Source of the DNA: Volvox africanus
Lineage: Eukaryota; Chlorophyta; Chlorophyceae; Chlamydomonadales; Volvocaceae
NCBI GenBank assembly: GCA_030268105.1
Contig: BSDZ01000080.1
Span: 1,116,001 to 1,180,000, forward strand
DNA length: 64,000 bases
Reading direction: 5' to 3'
The notes under the pieces are model-generated. The model searched no databases and was not told the DNA's origin. It was given only the letters and a program-made list of their open reading frames with translations. Shown here piece by piece: positions 12,246 to 25,227 of this stretch; the first letter of the stretch is position 1; every line of letters starts with the position of its first letter. Position numbers and translations under genes: made by a program.

Positions 12246-15200
12246 TCACCTTCCTATTCCCGCCTCTCCTTGCTTCTGAGGAAGCTGCCGCCTGCGTTCC
12301 TGCACATTCTTCAGATGCCGCTCGTAGGTTAGGGCCTCCATCTGCAGGACTTGCGCCAATTGCACTGGGCTCAGCAGCTCCAGCATGTGCGAATCCAACA
12401 GATTCGCCCCCGAGTCCCCTGCCGGCTCTGCCAGTATTTCCACCAGCTGCGAGCCAGCATCTTCGGACGCCGCATCCAATCCCAAGCCCACCAACGACAG
12501 CCGCAGCGCGGCACAACGGCGCACGATCTGAGGATAGAACGGCCAGTCCGCCAGAAAGACAAAACACAATGAGATGATGCAATCAAACCAAATCAAAAGT
12601 GATCGTCACCAAAACCATGAGACAGAGAGAGGGTGAAGAAGTTGTGGGAGATAAGAGATAGTGATGGCCCAGCAGCCAGACCAACCCACAGACAGTGCAA
12701 GGTGAAGGCGAGCGCAGCGACACGACATTATGGAGGGAGGGAAAAAAGCATCTTCGTGCTGCAGATGGGAAAAGACATATTCTGTTGAATGCTTAATCCA
12801 TCAACCCTATCTTTCTGTGTATATGTGTGTGTGTGTGAAAGAGAGAGAGGGCGGGGGGAGGGAGGATGTATGTGTGTGAGAGAGGGACGGTGTGTGTGTG
12901 TGTGCGCGCGCGCGCGTGAGAGAGAGAGGAAGGGAGGATGTGTGTCAGAGAGAGGGGAGGAGGGTGTGTGTGTATGTGTTTGTGTGTCTTCGCAAAGAAG
13001 ATGAATTCTTTGGAACCAAAAAAAGGGGGGAAGTGCAAAACTGATTTCCTCCGTCCCTCCGTCCCCCGTCCCTCCGTCCCTCCGTCCTAGGCACATGACC
13101 CGTACAAACACACACACGCACACCGACCCACCTGGCCGATTCGGCAGCGCCTGCACACCGCCAAACTCGTGGCTCGATCCGCATCCAAGGTGACCACCAG
13201 CACTGGAGGCACCCCCTCCAGCTCCCCCCGCAGCAAAGTGCACACCAGGTCCACCAGACCCCGCCACAGCTGCAGCGCACGCGCATCACATACCGCGTCA
13301 GGAGCATATCAGGAGCATGAGGGCGAGTGGTCGGTGCGGTTTTTGAGTGCATGAGCGTTTGGGCTGAGGGATTTAAAAACAGCGGACCTGGACGCATAAA
13401 CCCGCATGTGTATGTGTGTATGTGTGTGTTTGTCAGGGGGTGGGAGAGGGAAAGAGGGATATTTTGGGTATATTTTTTTGCTCCCAAAGTAATTCTATTT
13501 ACTTTAAACCCTAAAACATAAATAAAGAGGTCATTATAGTCGGATGGGGTGAGAGGATGTTGAGTGCGATGACCATTTTGAGCTTCCTGCACGGGGAATA
13601 TGAAACAAGCTCTTGAAAGTTCTTGGTTAGCACAATAGACATTGGGTTCAAAATACACATACACAATACATATAGGAGGATGTAGACGACATGTAGGAAT
13701 TATATTCAGACGACTAAACCCAACCTGGGTATACGACTCGGGGTGGACAGAATGTAGGAAGGGTTTCTCTCTATCTCTCTCCATCAATCTCTCAATCTTT
13801 GCATGCCCCCGTAAAAATCGCTACAGACCAAACCTAGCTTTTCTGCTCTCACAAGCTCCCGACCCTACCACCACATCAGTCCATATCCAGCATCTACTCC
13901 AGACGCTCCGCCGTCGACGCAACAAAAAGAGAAAAGGGAGGAAAAAGAAAGAAGATACATAAGACCCAATAGACCCCCGTTACACTTTTATCCATGGCCG
14001 CAGAGAAGGCTGGAAAACGTCGTACGTGGGTATACCTTTGCTTCCGAAGCCACCGTCAGGTTCAATGTGACATGGCCTCTGCCGCCCACCGCAGGCACCA
14101 CCTCCATCCCCATCTCCAGCTCCCGGTCGGCCGTAGACCGGAGCAGCCCGCGTTGGAGGTCGTACGAGAACTGATGGAGAGAGGCCCCCTGCGTCAACAA
14201 CAGAATTTCGCCAAGAAAAATTATAAAATAATAAATAGTCTGAACAAAACATGAAATAAAGATGTTTCACATACACGTATATATTTATTTATAATATATA
14301 TGATATATAGACATATATTTTTATTCATGCTTTTTGGAAGGAGGTAATGTGATTTTATAAAAATACGGGTTAGCTTTTTATTGCGTAAAAATTAAGACAG
14401 ACAAATGAAATCCTTTTGTATTAAAGGTGCCGGGGCAATCGGGCCTCGCGAGGGGGGTGCAGGTGGCCCCTCTCTCTGTGTCCATACCGACAGGTGCCTA
14501 TGACAGTGTGTACGGCAGCGGGCTGTTGCCAGTCCGGAAGGGACGCGGCCTCTTTTCTCTCTCCCCCAAGAGATAGGGACATGGGAAATGGGATACATGG
14601 AGGGAGGAAGGACGCCTGGAGTGAGCCAAGACTGCCACGCCGCTGCACGTGCAAGTTTGAGGTCCATGCGCCGTACAACAGGACCATGCAACAAGGGCTA
14701 CGTAGCTTCTACCTCTGTTCTGAAAACACCAATAGCCTTTACTCCCACCTGCAGCTCGGGGTACGGGTCCCTCGCGGAATCGTGCGTTGACGTGGACGGA
14801 CAAGTCAACGTCAGGCTGAGCTGAACTCGGCCATCTTCGGCGGCGGCGAAGGCCCTCTCACTCGCGGCCAGCTCCTGTTGCCAGGTGGGCTTCAACTGTA
14901 GGGGAGAGGGGGGAGGTGAAGAGGTGGAGAGGTGGAGGTAGAGAGAGGGGGAGGTGGAGAGGGGCAGAGGGAGAGAGGGAGAGAGGGAGAGAGGGAGAGA
15001 GGGAGAGAGGGAGAGAGGGAGAGAGGGAGAGAGGGAGAGGGAGAGAGAGAGAGGGAGAGAGAGAGAGGGAGAGAGAGAGAGGCGGAGAGGCAGAGAGGGG
15101 AGGGGCGGAATCGGAAAAGGCAATGAAGGAGAGAAAAGACAGGACGGACAAGAGGGAGAGGCGAGACAGGGATGTCACGAAACGAACGGGATGACGGGAC

Positions 15201-18200
15201 GGACGAATCGTTCCGTTGCAAAATGTGGCGGCAGCTCGCCGAAAACAATTGAAGGAAAACAGGAGCCCCGATTGAAAAAATATGAATCGAGCGGCAATTA
15301 AATGAAAAGCAGGCCAGCAGCAAATATATAATAATACTTCTGCAATTAATTATATAATATATAATTACATAAAAAAATACACAAATGCAATTAATAATAA
15401 GATTAGAAAAAAAGACAACCCGATTTAATTTTCACAGGCTGAAATGCAGCTGGTGAAAGTCGTTGACACGCCGCTCCTTACCCGCCCCTCCCACTCCCAC
15501 CACCCCACGCCTTACCAAGCGTGTCAGGAGCTCCCGCAGCAGCTCCCCCCCGTCCCGCAGCATCTCCGCCTCCGAACTCCCCCACTCCCCTGGAGCGGCC
15601 CTGCTACATGCACTGTGCCGCTCCGACCACGCCGACAGCTTCGCATTGAGGTCGTAATAGAGCGCCCACTCCTCAAGCTCTGAGAGGAGGTTTCGGAGCC
15701 GGTCCGCTAGGTGCTTCTTCTTCGCCGCCTCCGCAGCTGCTGCCTCCGCCTCCCCCTCCTCATGAAGGTACGTTGCGGCAGTCTGGTGGGCCTTGTCAAG
15801 CTCCTCTTCCAGGATGAGCACAGCGGAGATGACAGCCAACTCGAGGCCTGCATGGTTTCGGAACCAGAGGTGGGATAGGTGAGGCTGGGGTTTGGGGATG
15901 ATCGGGTTTATGTGTGTGTGTGTCTGCACGTGTATCTATGTGAACCTGTGTAATTGACAAACCCATCCTAACCCGTTTTGCAGTCAGGGCTGCTCATGTC
16001 CAGCTCGTTCAAATCTTAGTCTCCTTTTGCCCCCGTCCCTACCACCATTAAACCACTAAACCCCAACCCCCACCTCCCTCTCCTCCACCTCCCTCTCCTC
16101 CACCTCCCTCTCCTCCACCTCCCTCTCCTCCACCTCCCTCTCCTCCACCTCCCTCTCCTCCACCTCCCTCTCCTCCACCTTGTTCAAGGAGACCCACCTT
16201 GTGGCAGTACCTCGGTGAACAGCAGCTGTCCAGCTGCGGCAGTCACGTCATCACCTAGCGCAAATTCGCAACACAGACAGTTGACGAAGTCCAATAAGTC
16301 GTGGTACGACATGGGATCCACATTCGCCGCAATCCAGCGAGCGGTGTCTTCCTCTCCATTCATACCGTCACGATCAGCATCGGTCTTGATATCGGCGTCC
16401 ACAACTCCGTCAGCATCATGAATGCTGCCAGGGTTGTTGCCTTGACGTGCTTGCGCAGCCGCCGTGGCGACGATATGGGGCTGGACGAGCCATCGGGCCA
16501 CGCGAGCGCGCTGGTACGGCCCGTACTCTCTGTTATAGCGGCATCCAAGAGTGAAGAACGCCAGCTGGTTTCGGAGCTCGTTCTCACTGCAGGTGAGGCA
16601 AGGTGAGAGGTGAGGCTGGGCGTGTGAGATGGGCGTGGCCGTATTCATTTACGGGTTGTTTGTCACCATTTACATAATATGCGACCGGTGTGGAATCTAA
16701 ATAGAAACTCGTTGATCAACATGGAAACCACATCATCAGTTGTGATATCGCGTAAATGCCGCGATGAATCGGATCGATTGCGATGAATCGGATCGATATC
16801 CAACCTCAGCTTGTTCATAGCCCATTAACCCGGATGGAATCAAACCGCAGCCACCCAAAACTATCATCATCATTATCAAGACCATCTGGTACCTGACGTC
16901 CGTCCATTGGTAGCCGCACCATGGCCCCTCCGCCGCGGCCGCACCCGCGCTCACATTCACGCTGTAGCCTGCATGGTGCTTCTGCAGGAGGAGACAGCGC
17001 TGGAACCACATGCCCAGCTCAGCCACGATATGGCTGCAGGCCGCATCGGCCTCGGCCAGTGCAGAGGCAGCAGTGGTGGCGGCGGAGGTGGTGGTGCCGT
17101 GGTGCAGATGCTGCCGGCTAACGTCCGCTCTCTCCACGCTGACACCATCGGATGCACGAGGTGGAGCGGAGGTATCAACGTCTGTGATGGGGGGGGTGAG
17201 GATGGGGGCGTGACGGTTGGTTCTTCAGTCCCCCATACCCTGTCGATCGATTAGGGTTCTTACCGTACGTGTGTAGCGTAAGTACGGCATTTGTCATGGC
17301 CTTGTCTTCGTTCAGGAACACTCACTGGGCCTTATTGTTATTTTGGAACTTCCATGCATTGGTGGCGGCAACAATGTCATTGGGACTAGACCACCTAGCC
17401 GTCCACTTAACCACCAAACCACTCGCCCGTTCACGAGTTCACCCACACACATTGCTAGCAGTTAGACGGAGCTTTGCCGGAATTCGAATGAAATATTTTG
17501 AAAATGTTCAAAAGCACCCGTACTGATCCATACTTGCAAGGATCTATACTAGCTACCTCCCATCTCCCTCCCCCCCAAAGCCCCACCGAGCATATGCTTG
17601 GTGTAGAGCTCCAGCAGCTCGCTACACAGCGAGTTGCGGACGTGTCCGGGCAGCACACACAGGTACCGGGGCACCAGGGTGAGCTTCTCCTGCGCCAGGA
17701 GTGCTCTCGTGTACAGCTCCAGAACCCGGTGGGCCTTCTTCACGTTGCTGCGTGGAAGGGGGGAAGGGTTAGGAGGAGGGAAGGCGAATAGACGACACCT
17801 GGTATGCTGTGGAGGAGCTGTTAAAACGTACGACATACTAACCGCGAGGGAGAAGAAGGCACAAAGTGGCGATGAGGTGGACAGGTGCAGGACGACGTGT
17901 TTCTAATGTGTGTGTGTGTGTGTGTGTGTGTGTCTGTGTATGTGTGTGTGGCGGATTTGGAACTATGTGTTAAGAGGGGGAGGGGGAGGGGGGAGGAGGA
18001 GGAGGGGTTAGCGGGCCTCCTCATCAGCCCCCTACTCACACTTGCGCCTGCAAAAACACCATATCCGGATTGGTCTGAGGCACCAGCTCCCCAAGGCCCC
18101 CCAGCGCCAACAGCATGTGGGCAGCCAGGGCGCAGATCCGCTGACGCCGCTCCAAATCCGCTCCGCCGCTGCTGCCGAAAAGTGCGCTGCCGCTGTAACC

Positions 18201-21121
18201 CCCCTCTGTCATGATCCCCCCCACCGACCCGCCGGCATCACCGACGGCGCCGCCATCGCGGTGGCCACTTTCAATCATACGACACAGATCCGCCAACAGC
18301 ACGTCCATATCACCACGGATAAGCAGCGCCTGGATTTGCCGTACAGCTTGTACGGCTGCCGGTCCCGCATTCGCCATTGCCTCTGCCGCCATCAAATGCT
18401 GTGCAAACAATACCCCAAAGCCCCGCGCCGCCGCTGCATCGTCGAGTATGTCTGTGATGTATGCCCTGCCGCCACCGCCGCCGCTGCCGGAAGTCACCAC
18501 TGACATGGCCCCTTCGACGCTGTTCTTCGCGACGTCCTGCGCGACGCCGCATCGAACCAGCGCCGCCATCACTGCGTCTCCCGACACCAGATCAGCTGTG
18601 GGTTGGGCCTCTGGCGGCGTGGACCGCATTGCCCATGACTCCAACCAGGACCTTCGGGTCGCAGCGCGGGTCGGGAATTGGGGATGAGATCGAGCGGGGG
18701 GTAGAGGATGGAGAGGGTGGAGAGGAGATGGGGGAAGAGAAGGGGGTAGAGGATGGAGAGGGTGGAGAGGAGAGGGGGGAAGAGAGGGGGGTAGAGGAGA
18801 GGAGAGAGTGGGAGGGGAGGAGAGGCAGGGGAGATGTGAGATTAATCAATCAAATATCAAAGACAACCAAATATCACAGCCACAGCCACAACATGGAGGA
18901 GGAAGAGGATGGGAGAGGAGGGGGGCGGGAGGGAGAGGCGAAGGGAAAAATGAAAATGGAGTATGTTATTGCTGACCAGAGCATCATCAGAATGATGACA
19001 CAAAGGTGGGAATCTTTGGGTTTTGGACTCGATGTCGTAGTTAGTAATGTTGGAGGGTTGGAGGCAACCGTTCACGTTCGCAGTGCTGAAGAGAGGAGGG
19101 AAGGGGGTTTACTTGGCCCCCTGCTACTTGTACTTCACTTAACAGAAGTACCAGGTGCCGTCTATGTCGCCTTACCCCTCCCCCCTATACACACACACCA
19201 CTTGCCTCCGAACTCCCCCTCCCCAAACACACACAAACACACCTGCAGTACACCCAGGCGAAATCTTCCCAGGTCACGCACACGGGCAGGCCTGCCGCCG
19301 CGTCACCTCCCAGCGCTCCGAACACCGCCCGCTCGAATTTGTCTCCGGCTCCCGCCGCAGCCGCCTGACGCGCCGCCCACCGCCACAGCGCCAACAGAGG
19401 GCCTCTGCCGTTCGCGACCTCATCGGACAGCTCCTCTTTCTGCGTTGGAGTTTGGGAGGGGGGGGGCAGGAGGGGTTACAGGGGGTGAGCTGAGCAGAGG
19501 GCGCGGGCGGGACGGAGAGATAGGGGGAACGGAACGAGTCACGTGGCATATAATAATAGTAGAACATAGTAATAGATGTTTCAGTACATATAATAGTATT
19601 ATTATTCTAACAACAACAACAACAACAATAATAATAATAAATAAACAATTGAGCCTGGAAAACGATTTTGTTGACATGACAAGAGATTAAATAATCAAGG
19701 TAAAGAAAAGGAAAAAAAGGTATTGAGATTGAAAAAAGGTGTAAAAAGAAAACAAAAAGCCAAGTAAGATATTGAATGCATCACGAGCGAACCGCGGCTG
19801 CTGGCGGCAGCTGGGGAAGGAGGAGGGGAGGTGAATTAACATAAAATAAAACCGGACGCTATCCGGACGCTTAGGCATAGGGCCCAGACGCAGGGGAAGG
19901 GCTCAGAGGGGCCGTGAATTTGAAATGTGACAAGAAATGAAAATTTACAAATTACCCATTTAATTTAATTTAATTTAATTTAGTTTAGTTTAATTTAGTT
20001 TTACCGCAACTATTTATTTATTATTTTCCTTTATATCGGCGTATTACAGTGCTGAGTTGTTTGGACCTGTCCCGATGAAGCTGCTATGCCCCAACCCTCC
20101 TCCTGCCTTCCGTGCACACGCCACATGGCAGCACCTGCAGGTGTACGACTGGACCGTTGTCGTAGTCCTCCGCGATCTGCCCCACTGGGAGTACGCCGTA
20201 CAGGCCTCCGCCGCTCAGCGCCGCTGCCCGCCACGGCTGACCCACGTTGTCGCAGACCTCCTGAGCTGCCTGAAGTTCACCTGCATGACCCATAAACGTC
20301 ATCCCCATCCCCATCCCCATCAGCATGAGCATGAGCATTAGCAGATGATGATGATAGAGGACGCGGAGGAACGGCCATAGCAACGGCAGCCGTCAATGAC
20401 ATCAACGACAGAGATCCCCTGGGAAGTAAGTCATGTCCAATATGAGCGCCTAACCCCCACCCCTAAACACACATTCATTCGTCCCTCACACCTGCCCTCA
20501 ATAACTGCCACACTCGCGCCAGGATGCGCTCCTGCGACTTGGCGTTGCTTGGGTGCAGCTGTCGGCCCATGCGGCCAGGGGCGTCGGGATCCAGCTCCGA
20601 AACCAAGGCGCCTGATCGTTCGTAGTAATGGGTGCCGGAGATGTGCCATCCAGATGAATTTACCCGAATTATACGTGCATTTGTATGACATGCCTCTGCT
20701 ACTTTTTTACGTTGGAACAGTGCCGCTCCGAAACTAATACCCTAATGATTTTCACGGATAAGTGGAATGATTGATAATCCTTATCACAAGAAAACTCTAT
20801 GAGTATTGCCCACCAAATTAGCCTACAAGTGTGCTAGGGATTGTGCTAGGGAATGTACTGGGCTGAGGGGTGGCTATGACCAGCTCTTCTCCCATCTCCC
20901 CCTCCTAGATGCTGGATGAAGGAGAGACGGCTTCATAGCACATCATGACATCCCACAGCCTCCAACATCTTCGTCCTCCCGAATGCCGTACCAATTCCCT
21001 TTGTAATCCAAGTCAAACCATTGTGCGGGATAGCACGGTCGCCTGTCGTACTGTCCAGAAGGGCCAGCACTGTTTCCATACTCATCTCTTTCCGTACCAT
21101 GATGTCTAAAATGCAGTTCTC

Positions 21122-21211
<90 letters not shown>

Positions 21212-22856
21212 TAAACTTTCCCTTGCCTGCGCGTGTCCGCATCTCCATTTTTGTCTCCAGCCACAATCCCTCTCCAGGGGGGAAGGGCACGTTAGCCTGC
21301 CTCTTCAGCGCCTCGTCCGCCGTGGACTCCAGCCAACTGACCACCCGAGCACACCTACGCCGTGAGAAGCCCGGGCGGCATCAACGAAATAAGGGCCGCC
21401 CAAAAACGAAACCCCACTTCACAATAACACAATATCTCGACGAATACATAAGCCCGGAATCCAACATGCGCTGTTGAGGGGCGACATTCCGCAGACTTCC
21501 AACCCCCCCTCCCCTTCCCTTCCACCCCTCCTTGACGTCCTGTTGTCGCCCGCACGGCTGAGGGCTACCCCTGCCCTCCACACTACCCCGGCAGCAAACC
21601 CCACCTGGCCACATCCGCGTCGATTTCCTTCTTTATATGATCCGCAAGCAGTTGTCTGTACAGCCATTTGCGACTTCCGTACGCCAGGGAGGGCCCGCCT
21701 GCACCCGCCGGCGTCAGTGTTGCCAACGATGTGCCGTACAGGTAGAACAGCAGAGTCCATGTCGCTGCGTGTGCGTCCATTTCATCTGCCTGGGTCATCA
21801 GGGCCATATACCGCGCAGGTCTGTGGAGTTGCTCAGTTGCCAGGCTCCTGGCGTGGGTCAGGAGTGAGGGGGCGGGTTGTGATGTGAGTTCTAGGGTTTT
21901 AGGGGAGTGGTGATGTGGGTCTGATCCCACTCAGATTCAAGCCGGTATGCATTCGGAATTCGGCCATTTTGATCGCCACTCGTGCGCGCAGTTCCTAAGC
22001 AAACGAAGCACCTAAAGCTTCCTTTACGTGAGCTAAGGACGACTCTACACGACCACTTACAAAGACCGCAAAATTTCAACCTTAAAACATAGCATAAGCA
22101 CATGACATGGGAATGAATAAATCTGCATGCGCCCCGGCACACAGGCTATTCATGTAATGCTAATAAAAATGAGTTTTTCAGCCAGCCGCAGGCTCCCGGT
22201 TAGCGGACCATGACCCAGTTGGGAGCTCCAGCCGTAAGCTCACTTTCATTAAACTGATTTGTGGGGTTCTGGTTTGTCACTGGTGGAAACACTGGCCTAG
22301 CAAGGAATGCGGCTGTGCATGAGCGCAGGTTGTCCGCTGCTTAGCTGCGTCGTGAAGGGACTCTTTCATCACAGAAAGCCGCAAATTCAGGTCCCAAAAG
22401 ACGTGAACGCAAAAATCGAGGGACACCTTCGCCATTTTGAGGACGGGGAAGTTGCCAGATATGCCTGATGGGTTGGGACCCATTGCCCAGGATTCCCCCT
22501 TCTCCTGACGCATGGAAATACCAGTATAAACGAGGGCGATGCTGAATGATGTATGGGAAAAAGGCGGGGATAGGGAAGGGGACTATTCCGTAGGTAACAG
22601 TGTGCCCTGGCTACCAGGGACCTGACGGCGGCGTTTGGAAGGGAGATGTCCCTAACCCAAAGGTACGTCTGGGTACATACCTCAACTCGTTTGCCATTTC
22701 GGTGCATATATTGGCAATGTCGCTGATAGTGCTTCCATCGCTTAAGTCCGTTTCAAGCAAGGCTCCAAATACGTTGGCGAGCGCATCCTCAAGTGTTTGT
22801 CGCTGTTGAGGTGGTACCACAACAGGAGCATCAATATCCATTCCAATTAGGTTCAT
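12246..22856 (-). CDS. NUP107: Nucleoporin NUP107 (Y-complex scaffold)
   Basis: Fifteen exons in frame on the minus strand: 22681-22856, 21605-21847, 21227-21354, 20492-20611, 20135-20280, 19243-19439, 18040-18651, 17587-17747, 16893-17181, 16198-16586, 15516-15847, 14749-14895, 14036-14188, 13132-13269 and 12246-12527, about 1170 aa. NUP107 is an alpha-helical scaffold of the outer-ring NUP107-160 complex of the nuclear pore. Diagnostic segments: ATWTLLFYLYG, VVSWLESTADEAL, ALVSELDPDAPGR, RILARVWQLLRAGELQAAQE, GQPWRAAALSGGGLYG, ERAVFGALGGD followed by LPVCVTWEDFAWVY, and AQEKLTLVPRYLCVLPGHVR. The C-terminal third is more diverged and has Ala/Glu-rich helices. The start ATG at 22856 is the first in the exon; 22841 is an alternative, and an unseen upstream exon cannot be excluded. 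Intron 3 uses a GC donor. Several introns carry simple repeats against their acceptors. Confidence 0.9.
12822..12990. repeat. Mixed (GT)n/(GA)n microsatellite
   Basis: Alternating GT, GC and GAGAGAGG runs in the last NUP107 intron (12528-13131). Confidence 0.9.
14930..15095. repeat. (GAGAGGGA)n purine repeat next to a NUP107 acceptor
   Basis: Octamer-like GAGAGGGA copies, polypyrimidine in the NUP107 sense, run almost to the 3' splice site of the exon ending at 14895. Confidence 0.95.
16070..16180. repeat. 15-bp minisatellite (CCTCCCTCTCCTCCA)n
   Basis: About seven nearly identical 15-bp units in a NUP107 intron, just inside the donor of the exon at 16198-16586. Confidence 0.95.
17907..17950. 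repeat. (GT)n microsatellite
   Basis: Dinucleotide run in the NUP107 intron between the exons at 17587-17747 and 18040-18651. Confidence 0.93.
18690..18830. repeat. Purine-rich GGAGAGG/GGGGAAGAG repeat
   Basis: Degenerate repeat of units such as GGTAGAGGATGGAGAGGGTG. In the NUP107 sense it is pyrimidine-rich and lies close to the acceptor of the exon whose upstream end is 18651. Confidence 0.85.
19958..20002. repeat. (TTTAA)n repeat
   Basis: Pentanucleotide TTTAA/TTTAG run in the NUP107 intron between exons 19243-19439 and 20135-20280. A shorter AAC/AAT run is at 19608-19642. Confidence 0.9.
21125..21212. repeat. (AAT)n microsatellite
   Basis: About 29 copies of AAT directly follow the unusual GC donor of NUP107 intron 3 (donor at 21226, gene direction leftward). 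Confidence 0.97.
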
Positions 22857-23121
22857 TTTATTGCAAGTTTCATCAAAGAAGTATTGCACAATTATTGTCT
22901 TTCAAGTTTGCCCGCCAACGATCGAGACGGCGTCGGCAAATGCTGCTGGGAATTGCATTACTACATATATGAAACAAAGGTTTTAAATATGTCACAATAA
23001 CGTGTCTGATTAACTCGTAACCATGAAGGCAAATGGTCCAAAACGGGGCGTACGAAATATGCGGGAGTCATATTCGTAATGATACCATTCTGGTGAATTT
23101 TTTTTGCATAACACATAGTCA
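22857..23121. promoter_or_regulatory. Presumed bidirectional promoter NUP107 / PAQR
   Basis: Only about 265 bp separate the divergent start codons of NUP107 (22856, -) and the PAQR-like gene (23122, +), so both 5' regions and promoters must overlap unless further 5' exons exist. The segment is AT-richer than its surroundings, with TATA-like patches such as TACATATATGAAAC near 22961. Its NUP107-proximal part belongs to the segment duplicated at 11.1-11.5 kb. Confidence 0.45.
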
Positions 23122-25227
23122 ATGACTGCTGAAGAATCGAGTAGTCCACTGCTAGGGGCTGTAGGGACGTTCATTGAACAGGCCTCACACCCCGGCATGA
23201 AGTTCCGCCCAGCTGGTGCCCCAGCCGGGGCATGGCACCATACTCCGTGGTACATATGTACATTTTACGATCCGTATGAGCGCATTAACGTGTGGTCACA
23301 CGGGCTGCCGACCTTAACCTTCGTAGTATTGGGGTGAGGTTTTGCAAAATGCGTGTGCCTTGACTCCAAAAGCGCTGCACACGTAACCTCACCATCCCAA
23401 TGCTTACTCAAAGCTGCGACGGACACTTTGCAGCGCACTGGCAAAGGCGGGAGTTGTGCCGGGAGGCTTTGCGCTGTCGTTGTTCTGTTTCTGTGCAGCC
23501 ATGACGCACGGCTCCTCAGCGTTGACGCACGTATGGCCTGACGACCATGTACTGGTAAGCAGGACTATTGAACCTATTGTGTATGGTTTTGAGCCAGTCT
23601 TGAGTATGTCGCCTGTCACCCGCCGGGCTGCGACGCGAAGTATTTAAAATTGTGTGTTTGCACTATTGGAAGTAGGTTCCTGGTCATAATTTGCATACAG
23701 TAAATATTTCTGATGGTCCTCCGTTTAGTTTGCTTGGGCTACAGCAGAGTCAAAGTTTTCCAATGTCCACTCGGGGAGCTTCGCCAGCTCGAGCCAAACA
23801 ATCCGCCGGCCTCTCTTGAAGTCCCCTACATTATGCACCAACTGGCACGGACCTACTGTCCTTCTGCAATTGCGACTGGGTCAGCTTCTTCGCATTACCC
23901 ATCGCTGCCGATGTCGCCCTCAGGAGAAAATTGACCATTTGTGCATACCTTTCCTTATCATCGGAGTTCCTGCCACAGCGGTTATGGTGAGAACGCTGTC
24001 TTAAAAGGCAAGGGGGAAGGAGGGAAGCAGGATGGGAAAGCAGGCATGACCTACATTCTACGGTGGTCAGGACCAGTAGAGAGAGAGGCAGGGGAGTGGG
24101 GATCAGGATGCTCAGACCTTTGGGGTGTATAGAGCGGCATGGGTGGGGCCTTGCCGCTCGCTTCGCTGAACCCTGCTGGCCCCTGGCATCGCGGCTTGTA
24201 CTGTGGCGGCTTGTACTGTTGCCGCAAAGTCGCATTCCTCCGTACCGCAATGCAGAATGACGGAGGTTATTTGATGGAGTTGATGTCTCTTACCATCGCC
24301 ATGTTACGTCCCGTGACTGCGTGGATGGTCTCTGCCACCGTCCGATGCACCTCGTCACGGCTCACATGCTCAAGGAACCTGCCATACCTCCTCTCCAGGC
24401 TCTCCGACCCTCGGCGCCCTACCACATTATGATCGTCATGGCGGTGGTGGCCACCGCAGCCGCGTTTCTAAGGCCACTGCACCGCACACTGGCGTTCGTG
24501 GCCTCGGGTGCAGTGCTCTTTGGCTACTATCATTGGATCGTGAACTGGAACATGATCGCACAGGTGGTGCTTCAGGTGGCGGGAGCTGCATTCTTCGTCA
24601 GGTGTGGGAAGAGACGAGGAAAGGAGGAAGAGAAGAATGATGGAAATTGAAGGATGAAACTAGGAGAAAGCATGTGATTGGATAGGAGAAGCAGCCGAAC
24701 CATGGGTCAGTGAGAGAGAATGGAATGAAACGAATGACCCAGGGTATTTGGACGGGGATCTGTCTCTGTCTGGCCTGTCTCTTCTTCTTATGGGCCACCT
24801 ATCCAACCCATTCTGTGCCACTCTCATTTTAAGGTCTATTGCAATTAACACAACATCTGTAAGATGATGCTCGCAATTCCTCCACCGACGCAGAACATTA
24901 ACACCACATTTTCTTCTCTGAAACACGGCCTCGCCTTTCCCCACATGCTTTACTTATTTGCGCCTTTCTGCTCTCATATGCCCGTTTTACGTGGGGTATT
25001 TGAACTGCCCAGTACATAATTATATTCGGCCATCCCTTCTGACCCGTTGATTTTATCGGCTTACCACCGAACCAACACGTGCCGTTTTCAGGAATGGCGG
25101 TCACTCACGACCCGTGGGTCTGCAGGACCATCACATGCTGCACTACTGCGTAACAGCCGGGTGCCTACTACACGTGGTTTACATCATGAGAGCGGCGCAG
25201 TCGCTTGACAAGGTGAAGCTCGGGTAA
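23122..25227 (+). CDS. Seven-TM PAQR / hemolysin III-related (CREST) membrane protein
   Basis: Five exons in frame: 23122-23333, 23434-23554, 23924-23986, 24399-24601 and 25092-25227, about 244 aa. The order of hydrophobic segments gives seven helices: GLPTLTFVVLG, GGFALSLFCFCAAM, IPFLIIGVPATAVM, MIVMAVVATAAAFL, LAFVASGAVLFGYYHW, MIAQVVLQVAGAAFFV and YCVTAGCLLHVVYIM. The metal-site pattern of the family is complete: E53-x2-N56-x3-H60 (ERINVWSH), S99-x3-H103 (SALTH) with D115 in KIDHLCI, and H213-x3-H217 (HHMLH). The family includes progestin/adiponectin receptors, Izh2 and hemolysin III. Proposed roles are Zn-dependent hydrolase/ceramidase activity and lipid or hormone sensing. The substrate cannot be told here. 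The spacing between helices is compact, closer to the hemolysin III branch. The start ATG directly faces NUP107. Confidence 0.88.

Noticed and set aside
14698..15323. Ser/Leu/Pro or Arg/Glu repeat proteins
   Set aside because: Produced by the GAGAGGGA repeat inside a NUP107 intron.
18461..19690. 409-aa plus-strand open frame
   Set aside because: It is antisense to NUP107 coding exons and runs through an intronic purine repeat; no domain motif.
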